Under the pieces are notes generated by a model that ran no database searches, was not told the DNA's origin, and saw nothing but the letters and a program-made list of their open reading frames with translations. The position numbers were made by a program, and so were the translations under genes. From Avena insularis (Eukaryota > Streptophyta > Magnoliopsida > Poales > Poaceae): 64,000 bases of DNA. This document shows positions 10,833-24,573 of the stretch, one piece after another; position 1 is the stretch's first letter; each line of letters begins with the position of its first letter. The stretch covers positions 152,846,731-152,910,730 of the forward strand of contig CM042693.1 in NCBI GenBank assembly GCA_023614405.1. The letters run 5' to 3'.

Positions 10833-13800
10833 GTGGCATCAGAGTCATGTCTATATGTAAATCTGTTGCACGAGTAGAACAAAATGGTTATTGTGGGCGG
10901 TGGTGCTTTTATTATCAATTGCTTGTTGTGTGCGTTGCATCTTGCGGGATGGTGGGATTTAGTGGCCCGGGCTAACCTTACATGACATCATTCATGAGAC
11001 TTGCTTCACGCTCGCCATGCAACTTATATTGCATAAGTGGCTTTGCAGGTATATGTCTCTCCCATCGTATTGAAGATTCAATTTACAACGGGCACTTGAT
11101 AGTTCTTGCATCAACGTTGTGGTTCTTGTTCGTAAGTTAGAATGGTACTTATTGGAAAGCCCCAAACCACGTAAAACATGCAAAGAAAATTAGAGGTGTC
11201 TAACTTTGTTTTGCAGGGGTGTGTTGTGATGTGATATGGCCATGGTTGTGATTATATATGATGTATGCAATGATCCTTATTGTAAGTTGGCAACCGGTAG
11301 GAGCCTTATGGTTGTCTTTTAATTTAGTTAAGACATGTGTGTTTATTATTCAAAGTAGTTATAATAGTTGATGCTGGTGGACGACAACCATGGAGAGGTG
11401 CTATTGACCGTGACGACATGTCGGTGATGATGGAGATCATGTTCGTGCTTGAAGATGGGGATCGGAAGCACAAGAAGAAAGGTCATATCATATCACATAT
11501 TATGAATTCATGTGATGTTAATCCTTTTTATGCATCTTGTATTGCTTAGATCATGACGGTAGCATTATAAGATGATCCCTCTCACAAAATAGCAAGTAAC
11601 AAAGTGTTCTTCCTTAGTTAGCACTGTTGCCAAGACTCATTGTTTCGAAGCACCATGTGATGATCGGGTGGATTTGATTCTATGTGTGCATACAACGGGA
11701 GCAAGCTAGATTTTCTCATGCAGAAACTAAGGTTAATATTGATGAGCCTAGCATGTACAGACATGGTCTCGGAACACGGAATACCGAAAGGTAAAGCATG
11801 AGTCATATAGTAGATATGATGAACATGTTGATTGTTCTCCTTTGAAATTACGTCATCTCTCATGATGATCGGACTTGATGTAGTGGATTTAGTTCATGTG
11901 ATCACTAAAACAATGTGAGGGATATTTTTTGAGTGGGAGTTCAATAGTAATATGATGAAAGGTTGAACACTATTTATCATAAATTAAATCAAAGTGAATT
12001 TGCATAGTTGTTGTAGTTATTGGCATCCGTTTACCACCTTGCTCTTAGTTATAATTGAGATAATAGAACTATAAAATTCGGGTTAGTTACTTTACGAACT
12101 AGTGTCGTATTGTTTTGAAGTGTTAATCTATAGTTTAAAAGTCCTATTGCAAACTTTTAGTAAGTTCGATTACTCCGTGAAGTTTAATAATCAATATTAA
12201 ATCAAGAATAACAATTCCAGTGTTGGTATATTAGTATCATGTTTGTCTCCATGATTCTGGATATTTAAAAGACCGCAAGTTAATCTAGGAGCTGAAAGAG
12301 ATTTTCATAAACCATCATGTGTGGAAGATATTTCGATATCTAAAACAAAGTTTTGGTTGCAACATGATGGAGTATAATATGGAAATATTTTTGTTCTCAT
12401 ATTTGATGATAATTTACAAAAGGTTGGAGACACTAGTCGTCCTAATCCTCCAAAAGGTTTTGGAGAACAACATTATACGCGCGATTCACCATTATAAGCT
12501 AAAGTAGCTTGATCATGAATAGTTCCATGATAAGGATGAATATTTGATGTAGGTAAAATGTTTACTACACTAAAAGATTACTAAAGAATGGAATTTGAAA
12601 GAACACCAAGCATATTGATGATGGTGATCTACTTCAAAGTGCAAGTCCAAAGACATTGGTATTTAACTACACGCTTTGGACTATGTGTCATGAGTATGGC
12701 ACCACTGTTGATGTTGATAGATTCTTTTGAAAGGATAAAGAAATATTGAAAGAGAAATCTAAGAAATATATGGAAGAAAAGAAAAGACTAGAATTGTTCA
12801 TCTTAGGTATATAGATGATATACACGTTATGGCTATATTCTTTGCTTGTTAAACAATGTGGTTCTTAAGTATTGGATACTAAATTTGTTGGTGTGAATCG
12901 TCATACGAAATAACACAATTTATGAACTGCAATGGCCTAAGTAACTAGCAAGAGAATATGTGATGATGTTCATCGAGAACAAATAAAGTGTTGATGTGTT
13001 TCTCGTTGACATCAAAGCTTAACTTCAAGATTTGTTTTTATCAGGTATTATGAGAAAAAAAGGTTGTTCAAATAATTTCCGTGTTCCATAAGAGATGGAT
13101 GATATACAAATCTAGTTGGAAAAATCACATCCATAAAACTAATGCTAAAAATTTCGAAATACAATTGATTGAAAGATTACTTAGGAAGTGACATCGCTGT
13201 ATAAATTATAGTGGAAAGAAAACATGAAGAAACTCCATGTGGATGGAATTTTGGAGTCTTTTGATTTTTGATCAAATGATGCTTGTGAAACTTTCCTAGA
13301 GATAATTAAGAAGGGAACGAATGACTAGCTCATTGGAATTTGTACATATTTGATGTATGAAGTCCATTATGTGTAGTCGAGAGCGATGGATTTGAACTTC
13401 ATATGCTTTCTCCAAAAATTTGAGTGAATATATGAAAATTTAATTAATAAGGATGAAGTGTGAAACATTTTAAAAGTTTGAAGACTTTTAAGATGAAGTG
13501 CAAAATCAATGTAATAAGAAAATAAAGAATTTATGATAGGATCATAAAGGAAGATTTTTGAGTTACAAGTTTAGCATAACACCTAAGATTTGAGGAATCG
13601 TTCCATGGATTTGTGTTTCCCGAAACACCATATGAGTATGGAGTGATTGAGATATATAATAAAACCTTGTTTAACATGGTAAAATCAAAGGTGTAATTTA
13701 TAAAACTTCCATTATATTTAAAAGATTAAAACTTTAGAGACTACCACTTTTACACTAAAAAGAGCTCCATCATGATCGTTGAAATGACACCATATAAAGT

Positions 13801-15809
13801 TATGGTTTGGGATAAAACCCAAGTTGTCTTTTCTTAAACATTGGTATGCTTACAACCAAAGTCGGATGAGCGTATCTTTGTAGGTTATTTCGAATAATCG
13901 TTGAATATTCCTCCATAACACTAGAGAAAAAAGTGTTTGTCGCTTAGAACGTCAAGTTTCTTTAAGAAGAAATTTTTCGTGAAAAGGTTATGTGGGAGGA
14001 CAGTAGAACTTTGATAAGGTTAAGAGAACCTTAGCTATATGTGAAAAGTTGCACAGCACCGAAAAGTGTTCCAGAGGCAGCAACAATGCACGTGGATCAC
14101 GTGCCTCAAAGGTTGTGGTCACGGAGGTCTAAGTTCCTGTTGAACCAAGTAGGTCGGGTAAACAATCAAATACCAAGATTTGAGAGTTAGATCATTATTT
14201 GAAAATGATGAAACGACTACATGCAAAGAAGAGATGATGGGCCCTGACTCAGTCAAATGGCTTAAATCCATAGAATCCGTGATAGTTTCATACACGAGAA
14301 ATAAATCTTTGAACTTGGAAAACCCTCTGGAAATGTGTAAGACCTCGCAGTCGTATTTGGATCTATAAAGAAATAGACATGTATATTTTCACATCTATGA
14401 AATAGTCGACATGCCGGGAAAGAGTTCACGACGATGTTCAAGCAGTTGACTATGACAATATTTGATCTTTCATAGCGATATTTAGTCTAGACGTATTAAT
14501 GTAGCAATCACTACATATAATTTTGTTATGTGGTAATTGAATAAACAAAACAAGTTCTTCTAATAGAATGGTTACCTAGGACGTGTACATGACACGGTCC
14601 AAAGGGTTTTGTTAATTCAAAGGATGCTAAAAGCGAATGACTTCAATGGTTGAAGTAAGCATTGCGGAGTTGGAATCTTCATCATGATGAAATTGTTAAA
14701 AGAGTTTAAATTCATCGGAGACGATGAATATGCTTGCATGTGTAAGAAATTAAGTGGGACCGCTAAGACATATTTCTAATACATTATGTGGAAGACATAT
14801 TTTTGATTGGAAATGATGTATCTTTTATGGACATGGGTTAAGAATTTCATCTTGATGAAAGACTTAGGCAAAACCCGAATATTTGGCATCAATGTCTATA
14901 TGGATAGATTGAGACGCTAATATGGTTGTGCCAAAAGTACATAGATGAGATATTGAATGAGTTCAATATAGAAACTACAAATAAAGGTTCTTGTCTCAAA
15001 GAAAGGATTGAATCGAAATTCAAGTGTATCGAAACTTGTTAAGTGAAACAAAGATTCAAGTATAGATTGATACTTGATGTATGAAATCACAAAGAATATT
15101 TTTATCAATCATACTATGATATGTACAAATCCAGATATGTCCTATGCTCTAAATGTTATGAGTATATACGAGAATGATTCATAAGATGATCATTATATGA
15201 TAGTAAGGATATTCTTATGATCTTTTGGAAGAACTAAGAATATATTATTTTTGTAGAGGTGACAAATAGATGGTTAGTTCATTGTAAAAGTACTACATTG
15301 GTACTAGTTTTGTCACAAAGTAAAAATTAAGTTTATCTCAATCTAAACTAAGGGTGGGACAATATAATGGAAAGTAAGTTCCATAATGGATTTGGATGAG
15401 TTCCAAAGTTATGACATTGTGATAGATACTATAACAAAAGGCTAAGTATATGACTGTTATTATAGAAGGAAAAGAGGGTATTTGTGTCAAGCAGTTTGTT
15501 ATCAAACTAGGTGTAGTTCACAGCAGGATAGTACTATGAAGATATATTGTACGACAATATTTTCAACATGTTTTAACCCCAAGGAACTAAAGGTCTCACC
15601 AAAGGACCAAATTTATACAAAGCCATCTCATTAGAGAATGAGTGATGCGTAGAGACGCAAAGACATGCAATTACACACGGACCTAAAAGTGTCGGATCCG
15701 GAGATCAGTTGACCACTAGCAATCATGTAAATACAACACCAGAAAGCCATAGGTGTTGAATACACAAAGGTTTGAAACTATATTATTGACTCTAGTGCAA
15801 GTGGGAGAC
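10833..15809 (+). mobile_element. Angela-like internal region (degenerate gag-pol)
   Basis: About 5 kb of AT-rich sequence holds no long open frame. It begins with the primer site and ends with the polypurine tract. The gag, protease and integrase segments are too decayed to outline. Reverse transcriptase and RNase H remnants are described separately at 14700-15600. Confidence 0.75.
14700..15600 (+). pseudogene. Ty1-copia pol remnant (reverse transcriptase / RNase H)
   Basis: Conceptual translation across several stops shows pieces of the copia reverse transcriptase. A fragment with LMKDLGKTRIFGI, then YMDR, falls at about 14845-14910. These match the family block MKDLGEA.-ILGI-IYRDR. Near 15120-15165 the string CTNPDMSYALNVMS matches the family block CTRPDVSYAL. 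The YVDD catalytic motif region, about 14780-14800, is interrupted by stops. This is a dead remnant; no product is expected. Confidence 0.7.
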
Positions 15810-17703
15810 TGTTGGAGATATGTCCAAGAGGAAATAATAAAGTGGTTATTATCATATCTTCATCTTTATGATAAATGTTAACATTCATGCTATAATTGTA
15901 TTAACCGGAAACATTAATACTTGTGTGATTTGTAAACATAAAAGAGTCCCTAGTAAAGCCTCTTGTTAAACTAGCTTGTTGGTTAATATATGACCATGGT
16001 TTCCTTATCATGAACATTGAGATGTTATTAAAAACAAGGTCATATCATTAGCAGAATGATGTGATGGACATACTCCTATAGTTAAGCGTATCATAATATC
16101 AAGTCATTCAAATAGTTCACTTGCTATAAGCTTTCACATACATAGCAACCTAAATCCTTTGACCATGAGATCATGTTAATCACCATCATCGGATGGATGC
16201 TTTGATGACATCAAACACCACATCATAACGGGGTGGTTATAAAGGTGGCATTGAGTGTTCGAAAAGTATGTGTTGAGGCACATGGATCAAGAGTGGGATT
16301 TGTTCATCCATATGACAGATAGATATACTCTAGGCCCTTTCGGTGGAATGTCATCCAATTAGCTTGCAAGCATGTGACTGGCTCACAAGGGACCACATAT
16401 CACAGGAACGAGTAAAGAGTACTTATCGGTAACGAGGTTGAACTAGGTATGCAGAGATACCAACGATCAAATATCGGATAAGTAAAGTATCGCGAGACAA
16501 AGGGAAATTGGTATCGTATGTAAATGGTTCATTCTATCATGAAGTAATCGTAGAAATATGAGGGAGCCATATGGATTTCTAGATTCCTCTATTGGTTATT
16601 GATCGGAGAAGAGTCTCGATCATGTCTGCATAATTCGCAAACCATAGGGAGACACACTTAAGGATTCGATGTTGTTAAGTAAATATGGAAAGTGAGTAAA
16701 GAGACTGAATGTGGTTCAGAGTCTCAGATGGGATCTGGGATAGCACGAGGAGATCCGGAATGGTCCCGAGAATAAGATTCATATAAGGAAATTCCAATTC
16801 TAGAGTTCAGGAATGGTTCTGGTGTTTTCACCGAAATATTTTATAAGGGTCTAGAAGGTCCACCGATCTGGAAGGGGAAGCGTACATGGATGTGTCATGA
16901 CAAAGTGGAATGGTTGCATCATGTACTAGGTCACTTGGCTGGACACTTGGAAGAGAGAAATCAAACTCTAATTTGAAAGTCAAAAAGGCAGTTTGAAAAG
17001 TCAAACTGGAACAATGATTTCCAAGTGGAGGGAGGGAAGGAAACCTTGGGAGAGAAGGTTTCCCTTCCCTCCACCAAACCGCCGTCTAGAAAGGGAATTG
17101 GGGGAGGACACGGATAGCCCTAGCCGCCCCTCCCACCTATAAAATAAAGGGAGGGGCGCCCCTCTCCCTACACCTTAGCCCTAGTCGCGCCCCCTCTAAA
17201 CTATAGGCTGCCGCCCCTCCTGCTGCTAGCGCCCTAGCTCTCCTCTAAATTGCTTCTGTTGTCTAGTCTAAAACCTAGACGTCGGTTGCTCTAATCCCTT
17301 GGCGTCTAAAATCTTTCCCTGAGGCTCCCTCTACTCCACCATACCAGCTCCAGCTTAGGTGAAGCCCTGCGGGATCTCCCCTCTACTGCCGGAATTGCGA
17401 GGAGAGAGATACAACCTCCGCTGCCTGCTGGAACAAAGGAGAGGAAGGTCTTCATCGAGTACCGTACGTGTGACCGACTGTGGTAGAGCTGCCAGAACGC
17501 GGCGCCGGAAGGATCGTCTACTCGATCTTGAGATCAACAAGTGAACGACTACATCACCCACGAGAATCTGCTCTCATTAACCGCTTTGGATATTTGAGGG
17601 TTAGTACTCTATCGACTCGTTGCTACAATCTAGTAGATAGATCTTGTCTTGTGTGTGTTCATGCGATAGAAATTTTTTGTTTTCCATGCTACGAACCCCT
17701 ACA
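15810..17703 (+). repeat. Angela-like 3' LTR, full length
   Basis: It spans 1894 bp from tgttggagatatgtcc to ...gaacccctaca, followed by the target duplication taaag. A TATA-like site (ctataaaataaag, about 17137) is preceded by an inverted repeat of two ~18-bp arms (about 17027-17047 and 17055-17072). The short open frames here (17355-17561, 17480-17782) lie within the LTR leader and are not genes. Confidence 0.88.
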
Positions 17704-17708
17704 TAAAG

Positions 17709-18091
17709 CATCCATTTTATCAAACAATTTTAGTCAAAAGTACTATCAAGTCTATTACATTAAGCTCAATAGGGTTGAGTAGTTTCTAAAATCAAATCCT
17801 TTGGGCTAAACATGGACTCAAGTCATCTTTTGGATGCTTTTTCTTATTGTAAAAATGTCGGAAATATTTTAACCAAGTCCATTGCTCATTATTTCAAAGC
17901 TAAAAAGGAGACACTAGCAAGGCAATAGAATTTATGGGATAACAAGCTAAGTGGGGAGTGACTCAAGTGCAAGCGAGCAAATAGTTGTAGGGTCAATTTA
18001 AAATTGCAGAAGAGGTGATGAAAGGAATGTGATACCTCCTCTTGCTTGCTTCGTTCTCGTACTTGAGTTGAACCCCACTATATTTCCCTAT
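17709..18091 (-). mobile_element. Element D: internal region, right part
   Basis: This continues element D after the Angela-like insertion. It is AT-rich and non-coding, and is cut at 18091 by the LTR of element F. The 5' remainder of D, including its 5' LTR, is absent. Confidence 0.4.
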
Positions 18092-19649
18092 TGCCAAGTC
18101 GCCTCGTTGGGAGACCCCAAGAGCAAGGTGTGATGAGCACAGCATCAAGTTTTCCCTCAGTAAGAAACCGAGGTTATCGAACCAGTAGGAGGAAGGAAAC
18201 GTCTCAAAGGTGTTGCTAGCAACTTAGAGACATGCACAACACAAACTCAAGACTTTGCCCCAACGAACAGTGAGGTTGTCAATCTCACTGGTTTGCTAAA
18301 AACAAAGGATTAACAGTATGGTGTGGAAGGTAATAGTGGTTTGCAGAAAGTAAACAGTAATAGTGGAAGATGTATCAATGGTAAAGATTGGACCGGGCTC
18401 CATACTTCACTAGAGGTGTTCTCCTTAGATAAACAAACATGGCATGCTGGGTAAACAAATTACAGCGGGGCAATTGACAGGACTGAGCAAGGCATAACAA
18501 TGCAATAATAGACATTCATGATCCTATGAGATTCGATTGGGAAATACAACAAGATACATATACCGCCATCCAACTACATCTATGACTATAAATCCACCTT
18601 CGGGTTATCATTCGAACCCCCTCCAGTATTAAGTTGCAAGCAACAAATAACTGCTTTAAGCAAAGTGTGTAAGGTAAACAATCCACTTGTTCCATGAACA
18701 AGAGACCGTTGTTTTCTCCCTAGTGGCAACAGCACATCTACAACCTTAGAGATTTTTGTCACTTCCCTTAGATTAAATAGAGTCATGAACCCACTATCTA
18801 GCATAAATATCCCCTCTTGGAGGCACTAGCATCTACTTGGCCAAGATAGCTACTAGAAACGGAGAGCATGCAAGATCACAAACAACACAGACATGATAGA
18901 ATCAATAAGACAAAACCATTAATCAATGTTACATAGTAATCTCAATATCCATCGGATCCCCGCAAATACAACATGCATGATTACAAATAGATATGATATT
19001 GATCATGAACGGAGCTCACAAGATCTAAACATGGTAGCACAAAGGAGGAGATACAACCATCTAGCTACTACATGGACCCGTAGTCCAAGGTGGAACTACT
19101 CACACTTCATACCGGAGGCTGGCATGATGAAGAATAAGGCCTCCGGGATGATCTCCCCTCCAGCAGGGTGCCGGGAAGAGCTTCAGATCCCCCCGATCTA
19201 GGGACGATGGTGGCGGCGGCTATAGACGGTTTCTTGGAATATTGATCAGGTACTTAGGGTTTATGCATCGGGGTTATTTATAGGCGAAGAGACGAGGCAG
19301 GGTGGCCAGGGTGGTCACACCCCCCCTCCCAGGCGCGGTTAACCCTAGCCCGCGTCGCTAGGGGGTGTGGCCCCCTGGTGCCTCCCCTCCGTCTCGTCCT
19401 CTGGCTCCGTGTTCCTCGCGGTAAAATATTGACTTCGGCTTTTGTCCCGTCCAATTCCGAGAATATTGATTTTCTGCCTTTCTGGAACCAAAAACAGAAG
19501 AAAACAGACAACTGACACTGTGGCATCTTTTTAATAGGTTAGTACCATAAAACATATAAAAACACCTCGAAGTGTAGACAAATCAAAGAAAAGTATATAC
19601 TAAAGAAACATGGAACATCAAAAATTATAGATACGTTTCCGATGTATCA
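18092..19649 (-). mobile_element. Element F: 3' LTR (TGATACAT type), minus orientation
   Basis: On the minus strand it runs from TGATACATCGGAAACGTATC to ...CGAGGCGACTTGGCA, 1558 bp. It aligns with the LTRs of A and A' over nearly its whole length. The five bases on its left (cctat) are not repeated on its right, so it is not a solo LTR. The rest of the element lies to the right, interrupted by B. Confidence 0.7.
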
Positions 19650-20047
19650 GCAATCTCCAAGAGAAACAAAGAAACAAATCTACAATAAAAGTTACATCTA
19701 ATTTTATTGTGTTTTTGATTTAGGTATGCAAAATTGAAAGTAAACATGCAATTTTTTAAGAAGTAAAATAAATCAAAATAAGAAATGAAAATATGAATGC
19801 AAAGTTTGGAGGTTTTCAAACCTCCCCCAAGCTTAGGTTGTTGCCATGCTTAGTTGTTGTCGTCATTCGGCGGCGGGTACGAATACTACTAGTAGTAGTC
19901 AGGGAAGTGGACCATGAAGTGACTGAAGCTATTAGTTAGGGAACTAACATACTTATTCACTCCCAAAAGTGTGTGGTCGATCTCCCCAACGCACTGGTTG
20001 AGCTATAGAAATTCTTGATAGGGGACATTGTTGAACCCCTACTGTTG
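19650..20047 (-). mobile_element. Element F: internal region, left part
   Basis: Just right of the LTR is AT-rich sequence with a purine-rich minus-strand string (cctaagcttgggggagg, about 19820-19836) like the tracts before other LTRs of this group. From about 19840 the minus strand looks weakly coding but carries stops. The last five bases, tgttg (20043-20047), are the left target duplication of element B. Confidence 0.45.
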
Positions 20048-23000
20048 TGTAAGGTTCCCAACCTTTAATAAGGTAGAGATCCCTGTGTTTACAATACTAG
20101 TCCCTGGATCAATAGCTAGCATCCAGAGTTAAGATGTAATATCAAGAAACAAAGGTCATAATACAACTTTATAACCAGGAATAACATAATTTATTACATC
20201 TTACATAGCTCATTTGGCTATCTCATTACAATGCAGCAGAATATAACAATAGCATGGGGTCCTTCATCTTCAAAGTGCCACAGCATATGTTGGTTGTACA
20301 CTTGTAATCCTAATCATTAAACTTCACTAATATCAATCAAACCTGCAACATAACAAGTTACAGCCACAAGGGTCAATACATTTGAATTGTATTGGCAAGT
20401 GATACTATGGGCGTATAGTGGAGTCTATCATCTATATGCATTTGGCTAAGTGGAGCTTAGGCTTGCTTTGCTCAAAATAGATTTTCCTTATCATTTGAAA
20501 ACTCTAAGTTTTTGCTTTGACAAAAATCTGTCCCAAGGAATCTCCCAATAGAAATTGGTGATCCTTTCAACCCTTGTTCAACCGCAAGTTTTTAACTTAG
20601 AAATTTGGATGATGAGATTCTTGATAGCTTCCATGTCTTGATGCTCAAATTGTCCTTTACCAGGGACATGGCTAAGTACTCAGATTTTTCACTCTGCAGA
20701 GGTGGTGCACTTTCCCCACAAGACTTGGTTTCACCAAGACAAGATCTTTCAGAAGCCTTCCCTTAGAGCAGAATGGACGCGTTCCAACCTATCAAAACCC
20801 TACCACCAACTGTCCATTTGGCTAATTTATTGCAACCTATATGATCCAGGCAGAGCCCATAATGCCATGTGGCTGCACTTGAAGCTTCTCAACATTTGAC
20901 ATCTCAAATCTCTTTGTTCCTGGGTGGCCATCCACAAGTGAGATACACAAGGTAAACTATAGAAATGGGCCTTGTGAACCACTCAACACAAACCATTCCT
21001 TCCAATCCACCCAGGTGATTCATTCACTTAGTTGTTTTATTAAACAAAACTCAAGTCCTCAGACTTAGAAATTTTTCCATAGCATTAATATATATTCCAC
21101 CCTTGTTTTCTATTAGCTAAGCTAAGCATGATAGTAGTAGGAACCTTAACTTAGGAAATTTCAACTAAGGTTTCATCTACTAGGATTTCCCATGGCATAG
21201 TTTATACTTAGCAAAATTCCATGCAAGTTCTACTTAGAAAATATCACTAATGCATAGTGAAAATAATGGGACAAAGTATGAAGCATCACTTGCCTTGTTG
21301 GTAGAGAGTATAATTTTACTCCTTGATCTTTGCAATGTTTACTCACTTCAAATCACTACAATTCAATCAAGCAAACAATATTTCAATCCACCATTCAAGC
21401 AATTCATCACATAAAATGATAGCAACAAAACAATGCATGCAAGCATGCAAAAGGTTGTTTTATTTGTAAAATTGGTTTCTAATGGTTCATAAACATTTGA
21501 AATCACCTAATGGTCATTCTATAAAGTGGCAAAGTCATTTGCAAAAGGTTTCACTCCATAAACCATTTTTCAACCAAGTCATTATTTTATGTGGTGAAGA
21601 AATGTTTTTAATAAGGCAACATTCTATAGGTTTCATAAAATATGTTTTCAAACCACAAAATCTTGTGTTTAGGGTCAGAGAGTTTATTTCCAAAACATTT
21701 CTCAAAGGTTTTCTTCCAAAACCATTTTTAATAATTAAACCATATTTTTATTTGACTAGAATTGGTTTAAATCCAAGATTCATTCTTTTGTTTCACCAAA
21801 TACATTTTTGAAACCACAATTTGTTTCCTAGGGTCAGTAGGTTCAAAACAAACCATTTTCCAAAGATTTTATCCCCAAAATCATTTTAGAATAATTTTTA
21901 TAACCTAAACAAGCATACATAAGTTTCTGCAAAAACAAACATTTTACCAGAAGCTTTTTACTAAACAAAGTGCATGGTTGGCTAGGGCTTGTTTTTCTGA
22001 ATCCATTGATATAAAGTTTGCAAAATTTGGACATGTAGATCAAAAGTTATGCAATTTACAAAATCACATATCTAATAGATTCAAATCTGTTTTTAAAACC
22101 AGAGTCTGGCCACGTGTCTTGTTATTACTCGTCCATACCATTTCGTCTGGATCACGCTCTCTGGTGTGTTGGATTTAAGTTAGATCGAGCGATGCAGATC
22201 AAGCGTAACGGTTCAGGTTTATGTGATCTATCGCGTCCCTACGATCTTCATCTAACGGCTATCAACATAGCGACCAAGAACTGGCGGTGCCGAGCGACGG
22301 TGAGCGGCGGCGATCCTCGGCTAGCGGCGGAGCTGGCGCTAGAGGAAGCAAGGAAGAGTAGGGAGATTCTCACCAGGCTCAGGAGAACACGGCGAAGATC
22401 AAGGTACTCGCGGTTGGTCAAGGGGCGCACTGGGGTTTCAGGAATTCCTCGTCGGAGTTGCGTCTGACGACAGTCACGCTCTGTCGTCGTCCAGGGCGGT
22501 GCTACTAGTCACAAGGAAACAAACGGAGGACACGGTTAGCTTCGTACGCAAGTCGCGGACACGCGTGTATCAAAAGGAGGGCAAGGGGGGTCTGGTCTCA
22601 CCGGTAGGGTTCGTCGGAACGGAGGCTTGGCGCCAATCCGCGTGACGTTGCCGAGCTTGCAGAGCACGTGCGGGTGAGCTGGCGATACGGAAAAGTTCGC
22701 CAGGATGTGGGGAACAGGTGAGGGTGGTCGAGGAGGCAAGGGGCGGTGTCTACTGGCCGGAATCGTTTGCGGAACTCGCTGGAGACAGTGGCAATGCGAG
22801 GCGGAATTGTCGCAGCCTGGTGGCTCCTGTGGGGTGTGGTCTGGGGGAGAAGGAAGAGGGAAGCCTGGCGCTTATCACTGCGTGGTCACGGCGAGAGATT
22901 AACGCAGCATTAAGGCGAATTCATGCGAAGAATTAAACGACAGGAACGGCAGCGGCGTCTGGGGGAAGAAGGGGTCGTCGCGGGTAGGGGAGAAAGAGCT

Positions 23001-24464
23001 GGCGGTGGGGTCCGCTTGGCAGCGTGAGAGAAAGAGAGGGAACGGGGTCCACCGGTCAGTGTCACTGCGGGTGTGTGATTGAGTGAGAAAGAAAAAGGTT
23101 CGGGAAAAAGAGATGGGCTGCCAATGGGCTTAGTGGGCTAGGCTAGTTGGGTTGCCTTGTTTCATATTTTTTTTTCTGTTCTGTTTGTTTTTCCTTTTTC
23201 CTTTTCTTTTATTCTGTTTTGATTTTGTTTATTTAATTCAAACACCCAATTGAATTCAAAACTTTGCCAGATTTTGTGTAGGGTTAAATTTTGGTTAGTA
23301 GCACATTCTGAAGTCAATTTTGAATAAAAAATTTATTCTTTTTAGAGTCTTTTATTTACTTCAAAATAGGTTCTAGTTTTAAATCAAATAGATTTAATAA
23401 TATTTCTAAACACCATTTGATTTTCCAAAACCTTCCAAAATCTTTTCAGTAGGTTTTGATTACTTAAAGAGGTGTCAAATAATTCATCTTGAATTATTTG
23501 GAAAGGTTTTTAATAAGATTTAGTAATCATTTAAAATTGGGTATTTGTTTTAATTTCAATGGAATTTTTGATATGGTTTTAATTCCCTAAATTTTTACTT
23601 GGAAGATTTATTTTATTTAAGTTGATTAAACAACTTTTATTTCACTTGGGTAAATTCCAAATATCATTTTCTCATGATTTAAATAATTGTTCTTATTAGA
23701 GATTTTTCTTCATTAAGATAGGGATAGAATGGTTATTGCCATTTTATTTTATTTGGAAAATTCTTTATCCTTTTATTTTATTTGGATTGGGATTATAATC
23801 ATTCCATTTGCTTAATGGATTAGGCCAAGATTTAGTTTGGATCTTTGAATATTCTTTATTTAATAATTCTTTCTTTTCTTATAAAATCCATATCTTTTTA
23901 TTTAGAGAACCAAACTTGGTGATTCCAATTTGTGAAATCTTATTTTATATTTTTTTATCCTTTTAAATCTCTTTTGGATTATTTGCTCACCAATTGGTAT
24001 GGGTTTCTAGATAGGTCCTTTATTAGTTTTGGGAATTCAATTTCTTATCTTATTAAATTCATAAGATTTTATTTATGGTTCCAATTAAGTGAATCCAATT
24101 TATATGGTTTTATAATATTTCTGTTTGTCTTTCTTGATCATTTGTGAATGTTTGTTGACAAGATTTTATATGGATCAAATCCATAGGTTTGGAGATAACT
24201 TGGAAATGATTTTTATTCCATTAGGGTTTAGGGTTTGGATTTAATTTCCAAGTGTTTAAATTTCCAGATACATTCATTGAGGAATGCAATTCCCTTGATT
24301 TGAATTTTTGTTGGATTCAAACTTTTACCAAAGTTTGTTCAAGATGGGATTTTAAGTTTCCTTTTAGAAACAAAAGTTTCTTTTCACCCTGATTTTCAAC
24401 AAAAAATTTATTTTGTTTATTTATTTTTCACATAACAAGATTTGGAAAATCTTGGGATGTGACA
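20048..24464 (-). repeat. Element B 3' LTR
   Basis: On the plus strand it runs from tgtaaggttcccaacc to ...cttgggatgtgaca. A GC-rich leader lies at 22130-23130 and AT-rich sequence on both sides. The open frames inside it (for example 117 codons at 22114-22467) recur at the same place in the other LTR. They are antisense to the element and are not taken as genes. Confidence 0.88.
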
Positions 24465-24501
24465 GGCTACCACCCTTAAAATAAATCTCGTCCTGAGATT
24501 T
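24465..24501 (-). other. Element B polypurine tract and pre-PPT palindrome
   Basis: On the minus strand, a palindrome (AAATCTC / GAGATTT arms, 24483-24501) is followed by an aagggtggtag purine tract that abuts the 3' LTR. Elements C and E have the same arrangement before their 3' LTRs. Confidence 0.6.
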
Positions 24502-24573
24502 GGGAAGGCTAGGGGTTACAAGTTGGCTCAAAGCATCTAGGGTACTACCACCCTTAAAAATTTTCCAACTAGA

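Larger units (their letters stand above)
9709..17703 (+). mobile_element. BARE1/Angela-like Ty1-copia retrotransposon, complete but coding-dead
   Basis: Both LTRs, the Met-tRNA-type primer site (10834-10844, tggcatcagag), the polypurine tract (15798-15808, caagtgggaga) and a perfect 5-bp target duplication TAAAG (9704-9708 and 17704-17708) are present. The LTR start tgttggagatatg(t)ccaagag(g) is that of the BARE1/Angela group known from Triticeae. The internal region holds only remnants of pol with many stops and frameshifts. The element sits inside element D. Confidence 0.88.

Noticed and set aside
22114..22467. 117-codon plus-strand frame, repeated at 28371-28724
   Set aside because: It lies in the GC-rich leader of both element B LTRs, antisense to the element. 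It recurs only because the LTRs are direct repeats; no domain was seen.
24224..24242. Short telomere-like ttagggtttaggg string (also about 30485)
   Set aside because: Only about two units are present, and they sit inside the LTR of element B in both copies. It is not an interstitial telomere.
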